The position numbers were made by a program, and so were the translations under genes. The notes beneath the pieces were generated by a model. The model worked only from the letters and a program-made list of their open reading frames with translations. It did no database searches and was not told the origin of the DNA. 64,000 bases of DNA, taken from contig NZ_AUKC01000005.1 in assembly GCF_000424545.1 (NCBI RefSeq), positions 94,755 to 158,754 of the forward strand. The letters run 5' to 3'. This document shows, piece after piece, positions 10,510 through 19,895 of this stretch. The DNA is from Butyrivibrio sp. NC3005. Lineage in GTDB: Bacteria > Bacillota > Clostridia > Lachnospirales > Lachnospiraceae. Every line of letters begins with the position of its first letter. Position 1 is the stretch's first letter.

Positions 10510-12039
10510 TTATTTCTCAACAAATTCAGTCTTTATATAACCAGCTTTACCATTGTATTCGATTTCACACCATCCGTCTGCAAAGCACTTCTTAACGGTT
10601 ATTTCTTCACCCTTATAAGCATTTGTCACAACGCTAGCATCAGTACTTGCTTTTTCACGAATACGAACAGTTTCTTTTACATGATACTTTCCTGCTGAAA
10701 GATTGATTGCTTTCTTAGTCTCTTTAGATGAATCAGCCTTTTCTTCAGTTTTTTTGCTATTAGAAGCATTACTACTATCAGCCTTTGTTTCTGATTTTTT
10801 GTCGTCAGTCTTCTTAGCCTGAGTATCATTAGAATTTACAGCAACTTCTGTCTTAACTTCAGAGAAATACATTGTAGCAACATATCCCTTTGAACCATTA
10901 TATTCAATAACACTCCAACCATTGTCGGTCTGACTTATAAGATTATAAACCTTATCTTTCTCCGTCTTTCCTAATACTTCAGATGTCTGATCAGGCTTCT
11001 TACGGATATTTATTACATCATTAGCTTTGAGTTTAATTACAACCTTAGTTTCTTTCTTCGACTCTTCTTTATTTTCTTCTTTAGGCGTTGATGCTTCAGT
11101 GCTGCCAGAAGCAGATGCTACTTCTGTGCTCTTAGCTTCGCCTGCATCATTACTTGAAGAAGATGATACACTTGCATTTGAAGAAGCTGATGCTGCATTA
11201 TTTGCATTTGCAACTTCAACACTCTCTCCACTTTCAGATTCATTAGACTCAGAAATTCCCTGTTCAGCAAGAAGCTTTCCAACATTCTGATTAAGTTCAG
11301 CTGAAAGCTTAGTCAAAAACTGTTCAAGTTCTGGAGCTGCTTCCATCATACCATTATATGCAACGGAAACTTTATTTGATAAATCTACATAATCATCCTG
11401 CAAACTCAACTGTGCAAGATAATCAGATACCTTTTCATCAACATCACCAAAATACAGATAAAGCTGTCCATTATCGCCTGTTCTTATATAATATGAATTA
11501 AGTCCTGGAATTGAACTTGTATCATAACCCTTGAACTTTTCTTCAAAATAGACATATGCAACATATGAATTTGGCTCTGGTCCCTGTTTTGTATAAACAG
11601 TAATATTATTAAAAGAGTCAATATACTCAGAAGCTGCCTGATAACGTATAAGCGCTGCCTGAGTAATTCCCTGAGACATCGACTTGATTTTATCAACATC
11701 GCCTGTTTTCTGTGCTTCGTAAAACATATTTACCAGATTTACGACATCTTGGTGAGCATCCTGTTCCATTACGACATCTTCAGCTTTTACAGATGCTCCA
11801 TTTGTAGCCCCGCTTTCTGAGCTTCCTGCAGCATTTGTTCCTGAATTTGTAGCATTTACACTAACTTCCTTGTTACCAGGTTTCTTTCCAGCTCGTCCAG
11901 CAATAAATAGTGTAATCAATAAACAGATAACTAAAAATGCCGGCATAATAATTCGCTTATGATCAGCAATGTACGTACCAATGGAATTCTCATTCGAACG
12001 AAAAGGCTCCCATTTTCTTTTATCTTTCTTACCCATCAT
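10510..12039 (-). CDS. Membrane-anchored protein with two bacterial SH3 domains
   Basis: A 509-aa protein with a basic cytoplasmic N-terminus, one membrane helix at about residues 32-50, and the remainder predicted outside the cell. A globular region of about residues 90-265 has no recognised family. It is followed by a Ser/Asn/Glu-rich linker, a first SH3b domain (about 330-395: INIRKKPDQTSEVLG, GWSVIEYNGSKGYV), a Ser/Lys-rich linker, and a second SH3b domain at the end (RIREKASTDASVV, GWCEIEYNGKAGYI). SH3b domains usually bind peptidoglycan, so a cell-wall role is likely. No catalytic domain is seen. The gene is alone on its strand here. Confidence 0.85.
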   Translation of the reverse strand: MMGKKDKRKWEPFRSNENSIGTYIADHKRIIMPAFLVICLLITLFIAGRAGKKPGNKEVSVNATNSGTNAAGSSESGATNGASVKAEDVVMEQDAHQDVVNLVNMFYEAQKTGDVDKIKSMSQGITQAALIRYQAASEYIDSFNNITVYTKQGPEPNSYVAYVYFEEKFKGYDTSSIPGLNSYYIRTGDNGQLYLYFGDVDEKVSDYLAQLSLQDDYVDLSNKVSVAYNGMMEAAPELEQFLTKLSAELNQNVGKLLAEQGISESNESESGESVEVANANNAASASSNASVSSSSSNDAGEAKSTEVASASGSTEASTPKEENKEESKKETKVVIKLKANDVINIRKKPDQTSEVLGKTEKDKVYNLISQTDNGWSVIEYNGSKGYVATMYFSEVKTEVAVNSNDTQAKKTDDKKSETKADSSNASNSKKTEEKADSSKETKKAINLSAGKYHVKETVRIREKASTDASVVTNAYKGEEITVKKCFADGWCEIEYNGKAGYIKTEFVEK

Positions 12040-12246
12040 GCTTTAAAACTAATCCTCTTTTCCTGCTTTAATAATTCATGTATTTTAGAAACTTAGTCCT
12101 AAAAACACACATTTTCTAGAACATATAAAAAATGCTCTATATAACAATTGTATCCATACATATAAATAAAACAAGCAATATGACAATTTTACATTTTTCT
12201 TAACAATTAGTCAAGGTTTTTCAGGAAGAAATAAGGCTTTTTTGTT

Positions 12247-12275
12247 TTGACGTTGTAACTTTACTATGATATCAT
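12247..12275 (+). promoter_or_regulatory. Promoter of tRNA-Arg
   Basis: TTGACG (12247-12252), 17-bp spacer, TATCAT (12270-12275), 31 bp before the tRNA. The rest of 12040-12246 is AT-rich and holds no gene I can see. Confidence 0.7.
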
Positions 12276-12306
12276 AATATAGATGTCAAAAAACATCATT
12301 AGTTTT

Positions 12307-12378
12307 GCGCTCGTAGTCTAACGGATAAAACAAAGGCCTCCGACGCCTTAATTGCAGGTTCGATTCCTGTCGTGCGCA
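12307..12378 (+). tRNA. tRNA-Arg (anticodon CCG)
   Basis: Full cloverleaf: acceptor GCGCTCG/CGTGCGC with a T-T mismatch at the fifth pair, anticodon stem AAGGC/GCCTT around CTCCGAC (anticodon CCG, reading CGG), and T-arm GCAGG TTCGATT CCTGT. CCA is not encoded. It is transcribed against its neighbours from its own promoter and ends at a strong terminator. Confidence 0.93.
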
Positions 12379-12385
12379 TTCGTAT

Positions 12386-12437
12386 AAAGAGATATTGTTT
12401 GATTAAGTTTTTTCAAACAATATCTCTTTATTTTTTT
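12386..12437 (+). terminator. Terminator of tRNA-Arg
   Basis: Perfect 17-bp stem (AAAGAGATATTGTTTGA and its complement) followed by seven T on the + strand. It separates the tRNA from the convergent DUF5688 gene. Confidence 0.9.
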
Positions 12438-12458
12438 AAATAAAAAGCTAATATAATT

Positions 12459-13454
12459 TTAATTTTTGCAAATTGTTATTTCATCCCTTTGGAAATTATA
12501 TAAGTAAACTTCATCAGATAAGAAATCGATTTCATCTACTGAAGTCTGATTTACACTTTTAACTATTTCCTTTAAATTCATTATTTCATAACAGTCAGCA
12601 GAATCTGCTACAGCTAAGATTATAAGCTCATGAACAGATGACGGCAATATATAAAAACTCTTGCCCAAACAGTCAGCAAAAAATTTCATAAGTTTACCAC
12701 TTAGAATAAGTGATGACCCAAACCGCCTTGCAGCATTGGATACCACGAACATATGAGATGTATCATTTCGAAAATAGCTTTTTATTTTCTCCATGTTTTC
12801 ATCATCTACATCAGATCTTATATCAATCCAATCTTTTCCTATACCTCGTCCAAGCTCAATATTCAAAATCATCTTCTCGATAGAAATCATCTTTGGTTCC
12901 AGCAATTCAATATTATTTATTGCTATTTCATAAAGCTTATCCTCAGATATCTGCCATCTTGAAAACAAGTCATTCTTTATTACTATAACACCGCCATCTA
13001 TAATATTATCACAAGATACATAATATATCACAGCTAAATCATGAACCTTTCTATAAGGCATATTCAAAAGCCCCTCTTTGTTCTTCTCATAGTTTATTAC
13101 TTTAGGAAATACTCTATTCTTTATTTTTTCAAATTCTTTCAAAAAATCAACATTTACACACCTATGAAGATTATTCTGATTAAGCTTACTGACTATATCC
13201 CTACATATGCCTTCAAAATCACCATTTTTCTGATATTCCTCGTAATACTCTTCCAAGTATACAGTTGCAGAAATATTCTGTGTCTTTTCTTTTATACTAA
13301 GACCATGAAGTTTAACCCCATTATTTTTTTCAACCACATTAATTATAACAGCCGAATTATTATTGTCTTCCCCTTTTTTAGAAATACTGCCATTGCCCAT
13401 GCAGTATCCTTCCACATATTCTCTAACTTTCTCGATAAACAAATCAAATTTCAT
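12459..13454 (-). CDS. DUF5688 family protein
   Basis: 331 aa, no membrane segment. The pattern VVEKNNGVKLHGLSIKE, ISATVYLEEYYEEYQ, a central AVIYYV, and a C-terminal SSLILSGKLMKFFADCLGKSFYILPSSVHELIIL fit DUF5688, a family common in Lachnospiraceae and often present in many copies per genome. Its function is not known. AGGAG precedes the start. It stands alone between the efp terminator and the tRNA terminator. A short fragment with a similar N-terminus (MNYEEFKDKV) is left at 56952-56986. Confidence 0.65.
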   Translation of the reverse strand: MKFDLFIEKVREYVEGYCMGNGSISKKGEDNNNSAVIINVVEKNNGVKLHGLSIKEKTQNISATVYLEEYYEEYQKNGDFEGICRDIVSKLNQNNLHRCVNVDFLKEFEKIKNRVFPKVINYEKNKEGLLNMPYRKVHDLAVIYYVSCDNIIDGGVIVIKNDLFSRWQISEDKLYEIAINNIELLEPKMISIEKMILNIELGRGIGKDWIDIRSDVDDENMEKIKSYFRNDTSHMFVVSNAARRFGSSLILSGKLMKFFADCLGKSFYILPSSVHELIILAVADSADCYEIMNLKEIVKSVNQTSVDEIDFLSDEVYLYNFQRDEITICKN

Positions 13455-13470
13455 ACCAAACTCCTAAAAA

Positions 13471-13518
13471 ACAAAAAAGGCAATAGACATTCGAAATTAA
13501 TCGAACTCTATTGCCTTA
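13471..13518 (-). terminator. Terminator downstream of efp
   Basis: On the minus strand AAGGCAATAGA.. pairs with TCTATTGCCTT, followed by TTTTTTGTTTTTT. Confidence 0.85.
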
Positions 13519-13596
13519 CAGATTCTATCACTAGAGCATTATACTCTAAACTTAAAATATGAAAGAATACGTGAAAATTCAATTTATAATACTGAA

Positions 13597-14154
13597 TTAA
13601 ACACGGCTGAGATATTCACCAGTTCTTGTATCGATCTTAATCTTATCACCCTGGTTAACAAACAATGGAACGTTGATTGTAGCACCAGTCTCAACAGTAG
13701 CAGGCTTAGAAGCACCTGTAGCTGTATCACCCTTGAAACCAGGCTCTGTCTCTGTAATCTCAAGCTCTACGAATAAAGGAGCTTCAACAGCAAATACGCT
13801 TCCGTTGTAGGAGCTAACCTTGCACATCTCTTCTTCCTTAACGAACTTCATTGCATCACCAACAACATCGCTGCCAACTGCAATCTGCTCGTAGCTTTCT
13901 GTATCCATGAAATTGTAGAGATCACCATCATTGTAAAGATACTGCATATCTCTTCTTTCAATTCTTGCCTGTGGGAATTTCTCTGTTGGACGGAAAGTTG
14001 TTTCGATAACACCACCGTTGATGATATCCTTAAGCTTTGTACGAACGAAAGCTGCGCCCTTACCTGGCTTTACATGCTGGAATTCAACAACCTGGCAAAC
14101 CTTTCCATCTACTTCAATCGTAACACCATTTCTAAAATCGCTGGCTGTAACCAT
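13597..14154 (-). CDS. efp: Elongation factor P
   Basis: 185 aa, the usual length. EF-P enters the ribosomal E site and relieves stalling at polyproline stretches. The KOW-like N-terminal domain carries the loop [10 protein letters not shown] with the tip Lys32 that is modified in many bacteria; no modifying enzyme is seen in this window. The two OB domains follow, ending [16 protein letters not shown]. The gene lies 163 bp downstream of aroQ and ends at its own terminator. A small hairpin-poor AT-rich leader precedes it. Confidence 0.97.
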   Translation of the reverse strand: MVTASDFRNGVTIEVDGKVCQVVEFQHVKPGKGAAFVRTKLKDIINGGVIETTFRPTEKFPQARIERRDMQYLYNDGDLYNFMDTESYEQIAVGSDVVGDAMKFVKEEEMCKVSSYNGSVFAVEAPLFVELEITETEPGFKGDTATGASKPATVETGATINVPLFVNQGDKIKIDTRTGEYLSRV

Positions 14155-14317
14155 AGAAACCTCCTGAAAAACATATCAATTATAAAATCTAACTGCTGAT
14201 ATTATCAACAATCTTTTTCGAAAGAAAATAAGGCCTTATTCTGAATAAATAAACCTTCAAATTAACAAACAACTCAACATAGTTTATACTATGAAACGTA
14301 TTTTTGTCAATACTCTA

Positions 14318-14749
14318 TTATTTATGTAAAATCATATCTATCGCTTCAAGATAACCTTCAAGTCCATGTCCTACAATCTGTCTGTCACACGCAGCACTAG
14401 TTACTGAATGGTGCCTGAAATCTTCTCTCTGACTTATATCGGATATGTGAACTTCAACTTTATATATCTTTTCAAGACTTTTTAGTGCATCATGTATAGC
14501 ATATGAATAATGTGTGTACGCACCCGGATTTATTACTATTCCATCTATATTATTATAATATGCTTCCTGGAGCTTATCTATTATTGCTCCCTCATGATTT
14601 GACTGCCATATTTCAATGTCAGTCCCTGTTTCTTTTGCCTTTTTAGTTATCATTTCTACAAGATAATTATAATCTTGCGTACCATAAATATTCTTTTCTC
14701 TTATTCCTAAAAAATTCAGATTAGGACCATTTATTACTAGTATCTTCAT
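14318..14749 (-). CDS. aroQ: 3-dehydroquinate dehydratase, type II
   Basis: 143-aa cytoplasmic enzyme that dehydrates 3-dehydroquinate to 3-dehydroshikimate. Family motifs are all present: NGPNLNFLGIRE with the catalytic Tyr in IYGTQDY, QSNHEGAIID, INPGAYTHYSYAI and the His in EVHISDISQREDFRHHS. Its ATG overlaps the stop of the aroE-aroK gene (ATGA), so it is translated by coupling. Together the pair supplies three consecutive shikimate-pathway steps. Confidence 0.96.
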   Translation of the reverse strand: MKILVINGPNLNFLGIREKNIYGTQDYNYLVEMITKKAKETGTDIEIWQSNHEGAIIDKLQEAYYNNIDGIVINPGAYTHYSYAIHDALKSLEKIYKVEVHISDISQREDFRHHSVTSAACDRQIVGHGLEGYLEAIDMILHK

Positions 14750-16161
14750 CCTTCCCCCTCATATGCTTTTACAATCTCTTCTGCTACCTGACTTTGAGTT
14801 TTCCCATCTGTATCTATTACAATATCAGCTGCAAGTTCATAAAGTGCTTCTCTTTGTTGCATCAAATCTTTTATTTTCTTCATCGGATCATCAACCTGTA
14901 AAAGAGGTCTTGAAGCATTACCTGATACTCGTTTATAGATGCTTTCTGGAGAGGCTTTTAAATAAACTACCATTCCTATTTTCTTTAAAAGTCTCCTATT
15001 CTCTGCTCGAAGAACAATTCCCCCTCCTGTAGCAAGAACAATTCTATCATCATTGTCTTTATTAATATTTCTTAAAGTCTTGGTCTCTAAATTTCTAAAA
15101 TACTCTTCGCCCTTTTCACTGAAGATAGAAGAAATGGAACATTCCATGCTTTTTTCAATCAAAAAATCTGTATCAAGCCTTGTACAACACAGATTAGAGG
15201 CAAGATTTTTGGAAACCGTTGATTTACCACTCCCCATAAAACCTACCAGCACTATATTCTTTGGCTTATTAAAAAAGTCAACCATCTTCTGATAAATTTC
15301 AGCTGACCACTTTTTCTCAATCACTTTTCCTGTCCAAAGTTCATAAGCATCTATCCCCTGAAAAAGAAGCATTTCAAGTCCACTCAAAGTTCTTGCCCCA
15401 TGTTCTTTGCACATTTTAATGAAAGTTGTTTCCATAGGTCTATATACTATGTCATAACCAGTATGAATCATTTCATAAAACTTTGGATCATCTATAATAA
15501 CTTTATCGTTATTTGGGTACATACCAACTGAAGTACTCTGAAAGCAAAGATATGCTATTTTATCGCCGTTATCATCTTTTTGCGGAATTATTTTCCATTC
15601 ATCAAGTGATAATGCAAATACCTTAGAGCAATTATCATCTTGACTTTTTAATTCGCTTTCGATTTCTCTTGCTCTATTTACACTTCTATTTAGAATATAA
15701 ATATTTGCAGCTTTTTTCGCACTCATTAAAAGTGCAACCGCTCTTGCTACTCCGCCCGCCCCAAGAATAATGACATTTTGATTTTCAATAGAGACATCAT
15801 TATTTTTTAAACTTCTAGCAAGTCCAGTCATATCGGTGTTATATCCTTTATACCCTTTCTTATCTTTGCAACGAACAAGAGTATTTACTGCACCAATTTT
15901 CTTTGCAAGCGGATCAATCTCTATCAATTGCTTAATAACCTGCTCCTTATACGGAACTGTTACGTTTAGTCCTAGTACTCCAAGTGCATAGGCTCCATTA
16001 ATAGCATTTCCAAGTTCATCCTCTTCAACATCAAAAGGGACATATACTAGATTATCTCCTGTATATTCCGCAAGACTATTATGTATCATAGGTGATAAAG
16101 TATGTCCTGCCGGATGCGCAATCAAGCCACAAGTTTTTGTTCTCCCATCTGTCTCATTCAT
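14746..16161 (-). CDS. aroE-aroK: Fused shikimate dehydrogenase / shikimate kinase
   Basis: A 471-aa bifunctional protein. Residues 1 to about 285 are AroE (reduction of dehydroshikimate with NADPH): GLIAHPAGHTLSPMIHN, the catalytic Lys in NVTVPYKEQV, Asp in GYNTDMTG, and the dinucleotide loop ILGAGGVARAV. Residues about 295-471 are shikimate kinase: Walker A GFMGSGKST, DTDFLIE, a GGGI motif and SRPLL. Each half has normal length for the separate enzyme. Fusion lets two neighbouring steps be made in one to one amounts. GGGAGA precedes the start. It lies 22 bp after the oppDF gene and overlaps aroQ. Confidence 0.95.
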   Translation of the reverse strand: MNETDGRTKTCGLIAHPAGHTLSPMIHNSLAEYTGDNLVYVPFDVEEDELGNAINGAYALGVLGLNVTVPYKEQVIKQLIEIDPLAKKIGAVNTLVRCKDKKGYKGYNTDMTGLARSLKNNDVSIENQNVIILGAGGVARAVALLMSAKKAANIYILNRSVNRAREIESELKSQDDNCSKVFALSLDEWKIIPQKDDNGDKIAYLCFQSTSVGMYPNNDKVIIDDPKFYEMIHTGYDIVYRPMETTFIKMCKEHGARTLSGLEMLLFQGIDAYELWTGKVIEKKWSAEIYQKMVDFFNKPKNIVLVGFMGSGKSTVSKNLASNLCCTRLDTDFLIEKSMECSISSIFSEKGEEYFRNLETKTLRNINKDNDDRIVLATGGGIVLRAENRRLLKKIGMVVYLKASPESIYKRVSGNASRPLLQVDDPMKKIKDLMQQREALYELAADIVIDTDGKTQSQVAEEIVKAYEGEG

Positions 16162-16183
16162 ATATTTCTCCCTAACTAAAGCT

Positions 16184-17788
16184 TTAAATGCCTAAATCTA
16201 CAATTCCAGCACTTTGCAGCAATTCTTTGGTATAGTCAGCCTGTGGGTTTTTGTATATATCCCTGGTTTGACCAAATTCAACAATTTTACCTTTTTTCAT
16301 TATAGCCACATGATCACATAAATGATATACAACTCTCAAATCATGTGAGATAAACAGAATAGAAATACCCAATTTCTCATGAAGATGCTCTAACAGTTTC
16401 AAAATCTGAGCCTGAATAGTAACGTCTAAAGCTGAAACTGGTTCATCTGCTATCAGAATATCTGGCCTTTGCATTAAACTTAGTGCTATACTAACCCTCT
16501 GTCTCTGACCTCCTGACAATTGAGAAGGCATTCTATCAAGATATTCTAACGGAAGCTCAACTTGAGTTAAGACATCCTTCATTCTCTTATCAATCTCCTC
16601 TTCCGTCCACTTCTTTTTTCTATCTGCTCTAAGCGACTCTCTAAGAATCCACCTAACACTTCTTCCCGGATTAAGGCTTCCATATGGATCCTGAAAAATC
16701 ATCTGAGGATAATCATCTGTCTTTTGGATAGTTCCTTCAAAATCCTTATTTATTCCCACAATAGTTTTGGCCAGAGTAGACTTTCCACTTCCACTTTCAC
16801 CAACCAATCCCAGAATTTCACCTTTTTTCATTGAAAGTGACACACTCTTAAGTATTTGCTGTCGATTTGATTTAGAAAAAAGACCTGTCTTATGATTTCT
16901 ATAATAAACATTCAAATCCTTTACCTTAAGAACATCCTCACTGTACTTAAACTCGTCGATATATTCTGTATCATTTGCTATATCTACTACCGGAATAGCA
17001 GCTATTAATTCCTTTGTATAACTGTTTTTTGGAGAATTAAAAATCTGCTCGGTATCGCCTGATTCTACAACTTTTCCTTTCTGCATCACCAATACCCTAG
17101 AACATAATTGTCTAACAAGGCTAAGATCATGTGATATAAAAATAATAGCAGTTCCTTTTTCTCTGTTTATTTTTCTAAGCAGTTCTACAATCTGAGCCTG
17201 AACTGTAACATCGAGCGCAGTTGTTGGTTCATCAGCAATTAAAATTTGCGGATTTCCAATCATAGCAGCGGCTATCATAACTCTCTGACGCATTCCCCCC
17301 GAAAGCTCATGTGGATACATTTCATATATTTTCTCAGGATTATACATTCCTACATCTGCCAGCATCTTTACTGCACGTTCTTTCCTTTTAGCAGGTGATA
17401 CATCCAAGTGATGTATTCTTAAACTTTCCTCAATTTGCCATCCAATCTTTTTTACTGGGTTTAAAGAAGTGTTAGGTTCCTGAAATATCATAGAGATTTC
17501 ATCACCCTGAAAAGTTCTAAGAACACTTCTTGAACAAGTAAGCAGTTCTTTACCTTGGAACATTATCCTTCCGCTTTTGGTCAAGCTTTTTCTATTTAAA
17601 AGACCTGCAATAGCCATTGCGCTAAGACTTTTGCCAGAACCGGATTCACCAACAAATCCAACTATTTCTCCTGGAAACAGTTCAAGATCAAAATCCTCAA
17701 CCGCTGTTTCTGGAGATGCATGGTCATGAAATTCGATTTTTAAATTTTCAACTGATAAAATAGGCTCTCTATTTGATTTATTTCCCAT
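16184..17788 (-). CDS. Oligopeptide ABC transporter, fused ATPases (OppD-OppF type)
   Basis: 534 aa with two complete ABC ATPase halves on one chain. The first has Walker A GESGSGKSLSA, signature LSGGMRQRV and Walker B LIADEPTTALD; the second has GESGSGKSTLA, LSGGQRQRV and LIADEPVSALD. In most bacteria these are separate genes (oppD/dppD and oppF/dppF). The cysteine-containing iron-sulphur tail of some OppD proteins is not seen. It energises import through OppB and OppC. Only a weak ribosome site (AAAGG, long spacing) is visible, so coupling to oppC 41 bp upstream is likely. Confidence 0.92.
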   Translation of the reverse strand: MGNKSNREPILSVENLKIEFHDHASPETAVEDFDLELFPGEIVGFVGESGSGKSLSAMAIAGLLNRKSLTKSGRIMFQGKELLTCSRSVLRTFQGDEISMIFQEPNTSLNPVKKIGWQIEESLRIHHLDVSPAKRKERAVKMLADVGMYNPEKIYEMYPHELSGGMRQRVMIAAAMIGNPQILIADEPTTALDVTVQAQIVELLRKINREKGTAIIFISHDLSLVRQLCSRVLVMQKGKVVESGDTEQIFNSPKNSYTKELIAAIPVVDIANDTEYIDEFKYSEDVLKVKDLNVYYRNHKTGLFSKSNRQQILKSVSLSMKKGEILGLVGESGSGKSTLAKTIVGINKDFEGTIQKTDDYPQMIFQDPYGSLNPGRSVRWILRESLRADRKKKWTEEEIDKRMKDVLTQVELPLEYLDRMPSQLSGGQRQRVSIALSLMQRPDILIADEPVSALDVTIQAQILKLLEHLHEKLGISILFISHDLRVVYHLCDHVAIMKKGKIVEFGQTRDIYKNPQADYTKELLQSAGIVDLGI

Positions 17789-17829
17789 TTTCTTGTTTGC
17801 CTTTCAGAAGGTTACCTTCAAAAATACTA

Positions 17830-18648
17830 TTAGTTTTCTTTATCCATTCTTATGCCTTCTCCAAGAAAAGAAAAGCCAAGAACAATCCAGACAATTGCAA
17901 ATCCAGGTCCTATAACACAAGCTGGATTTGTCAGCATATACTGCTGTGCGCTTGAAAGCATGCTTCCAAGGCTATCATAAGGTGGTTGTGAACCTATTCC
18001 AAGGTATGACAATCCTGCCTCTGCAAGAACTGCATTATTAAAACCAATAAGTATAGATGACAATAAAACACCATGAATATTTGGCATGATATGCCAAAAG
18101 ATAATTCTAAGATTAGAAACACCCTGTAATCTTGCACTTCTAACATAGTCAGTATCACGACACCTCAATACTTCAGAACGAACTATTCTGGCAAATGACG
18201 GAATAAATGCTATTCCAAGAGCAATCATTACTTCAATATTTCCGGTTCTGTATAGACTTACAATAATAAGAGAAAGAAGAATTGATGGAAACGCCAACAT
18301 CGCATCAATTATGCGCATAACTATCTCATCAAAAAAACCTCCAAAATATCCTGCCAATGCTCCAATAACAGAACCTATTCCAGCTCCTATAATCATAGTT
18401 CCAGATGCAATAAGAAGTGTTATTCTACTGCCGTACATAACTCTACTGAATATGTCTCTTCCTTTATTATCTGTTCCCATGATATGCCTTACAGACAACC
18501 CCTGTAGTTTCTCTGATGCACTCATTTTAGTTGGATCATATGGTGTCCAGAAAACACCAACAAGAACAACAATAAGGCATACTCCCATAAGTATTGATCC
18601 TGTTATTAAATATGCATTCCATTTAATTCTGCGCTTCGAACTTTTCAT
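17830..18648 (-). CDS. oppC: Oligopeptide ABC transporter permease, OppC type
   Basis: 272-aa inner-membrane permease. The start is put at ATG 18648 (MKSSKRRIK) with AAGAGTG upstream; a GTG three codons earlier overlaps that site. One N-terminal helix, the OppC N-terminal segment (DPTKMSASEKLQGLSVRHIMG, TDNKGRDIFSRVMYG), then five helices of the BPD permease domain with the EAA-like loop EAGLSYLGIG. It pairs with OppB to form the channel. It is separated from oppB by the EEP-family gene and a dispersed repeat, which is unusual for this operon type. Confidence 0.9.
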   Translation of the reverse strand: MKSSKRRIKWNAYLITGSILMGVCLIVVLVGVFWTPYDPTKMSASEKLQGLSVRHIMGTDNKGRDIFSRVMYGSRITLLIASGTMIIGAGIGSVIGALAGYFGGFFDEIVMRIIDAMLAFPSILLSLIIVSLYRTGNIEVMIALGIAFIPSFARIVRSEVLRCRDTDYVRSARLQGVSNLRIIFWHIMPNIHGVLLSSILIGFNNAVLAEAGLSYLGIGSQPPYDSLGSMLSSAQQYMLTNPACVIGPGFAIVWIVLGFSFLGEGIRMDKEN

Positions 18649-18670
18649 ATCAAACACTCTTTTTCTAAGT

Positions 18671-19783
18671 TTATTTTAATAAAACTGCTTTTAAAATTAC
18701 CGGATTATGATCAGAATTTTCAAATGAATAATCCTGCACCTTCATATACTCAACTTTGATATTAGGTGAAACAATAAAACCATCAATAACATAGTACTGA
18801 AATTTATCAACAGATGTATCTGCTCCTTTGTAAGGTCTATCTAATGAACGACAAGAGGGTGTATCTTTATCCATCACAAACTGCCAATTTTTTTCAAACT
18901 CATTTATATCAAACACACCTGATACCCATATTCCTTCCATTACAGGAAACTTACTAATATTAATATTAGAAAAACTTTGATTGAAATCTCCACCGGCTAT
19001 GACATAATTTCCCTTCTGATACTCCTCTTTTAAATAGTTTTTTAAAAGGTTAGCCTGAGCAATTTTTCCTTCACCACTGTCATAAGCTTCGAGATGAAGG
19101 TTTATAACAACCAGCTCTTTCCCTGTATCCTGACCATTTTCATCCACAACCTTCATTCTATCTGTCATTAAACATCTTTTCAAATTCACAACTCTAGATG
19201 GCCACTTAAACGGGCATGGAAGTGATGTCCTAACTGCCTGTCCTATAGTAAACTTTGAGAAAGTCCCAAGTCCGGCATTAACTTTACCAATTGGCGGAAT
19301 AGGATAAGGTACAAAAAAAGTTTTGTAATTATATGCAAATGATGAATCAAAATTCCCACTCAAATTGTTCAATATTTCCCTGTATTCATCTGTTTTGTAA
19401 GAACGTGTCGAATTTCTATCCATTTCTTGCATTAGGCAAATGTCGGGATTATGTTTATTTACAACTTCTGAAATTTTCTGAACATTCAATTCCACTCTTT
19501 CTTTATCTGAAGTATTAACACTTTTTCCTCCATCCATAAAGAAATCAGCATTATCTCCTAAAGCTCCATAACCAATATTCCAACTTAATATAGAAAAAGT
19601 TTTTCCAACTTTTGGATAATTCTCATCCTCCAAAGTAGAAAAGATTTCAAGAAATGTAGTTTCTTGTGGTCGATATTCAAAGATAGTCAAAAAAAGAATC
19701 AATGCAGAAAAACTGGCCACAAAAAATAAAACAATTCCAACTAAAATCTTGATAAGTTTTTTTAGAACATTGTCTTTTTTCAT
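18671..19783 (-). CDS. Membrane-anchored endonuclease/exonuclease/phosphatase family protein
   Basis: 370 aa. An N-terminal membrane helix (about residues 10-32) anchors a DNase I-like fold probably outside the cell. Motifs of the metal-dependent EEP superfamily: SILSWNIGYGALG, the Glu in CLMQEMDRNS, VVINLHLEAY, AGGDFNQSF and the terminal SDHNPVILK. The family covers nucleases, sphingomyelinases and phosphoinositide phosphatases, and the substrate cannot be read here. AAAGGAAA precedes the start. It sits between oppB and oppC, 22 bp upstream of oppC, so it is probably co-transcribed with the transporter. Confidence 0.85.
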   Translation of the reverse strand: MKKDNVLKKLIKILVGIVLFFVASFSALILFLTIFEYRPQETTFLEIFSTLEDENYPKVGKTFSILSWNIGYGALGDNADFFMDGGKSVNTSDKERVELNVQKISEVVNKHNPDICLMQEMDRNSTRSYKTDEYREILNNLSGNFDSSFAYNYKTFFVPYPIPPIGKVNAGLGTFSKFTIGQAVRTSLPCPFKWPSRVVNLKRCLMTDRMKVVDENGQDTGKELVVINLHLEAYDSGEGKIAQANLLKNYLKEEYQKGNYVIAGGDFNQSFSNINISKFPVMEGIWVSGVFDINEFEKNWQFVMDKDTPSCRSLDRPYKGADTSVDKFQYYVIDGFIVSPNIKVEYMKVQDYSFENSDHNPVILKAVLLK

Positions 19784-19854
19784 AGCATTTTCCTTTCATT
19801 TTTCTTTTAGAAAGCCATTTTGGGGCAACTACTAATTTTATTATCTTTGTTATA

Positions 19855-19886
19855 GGTTCTTGTTTTTCCTGATGAAAACAATAACC
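19855..19886. repeat. 32-nt quasi-palindrome, copy 2
   Basis: GGTTCTTGTTTTTC, centre, GAAAACAATAACC. It matches 9907-9938 at 28 of 32 positions and lies ten bases from a 128-nt repeat. Confidence 0.5.
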
Positions 19887-19895
19887 TATAGATTT

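Noticed and set aside
13041..13562. 173-aa + strand reading frame opposite the DUF5688 gene
   Set aside because: Shadow of the minus-strand gene: no ribosome site, composition typical of an antisense frame in AT-rich DNA.
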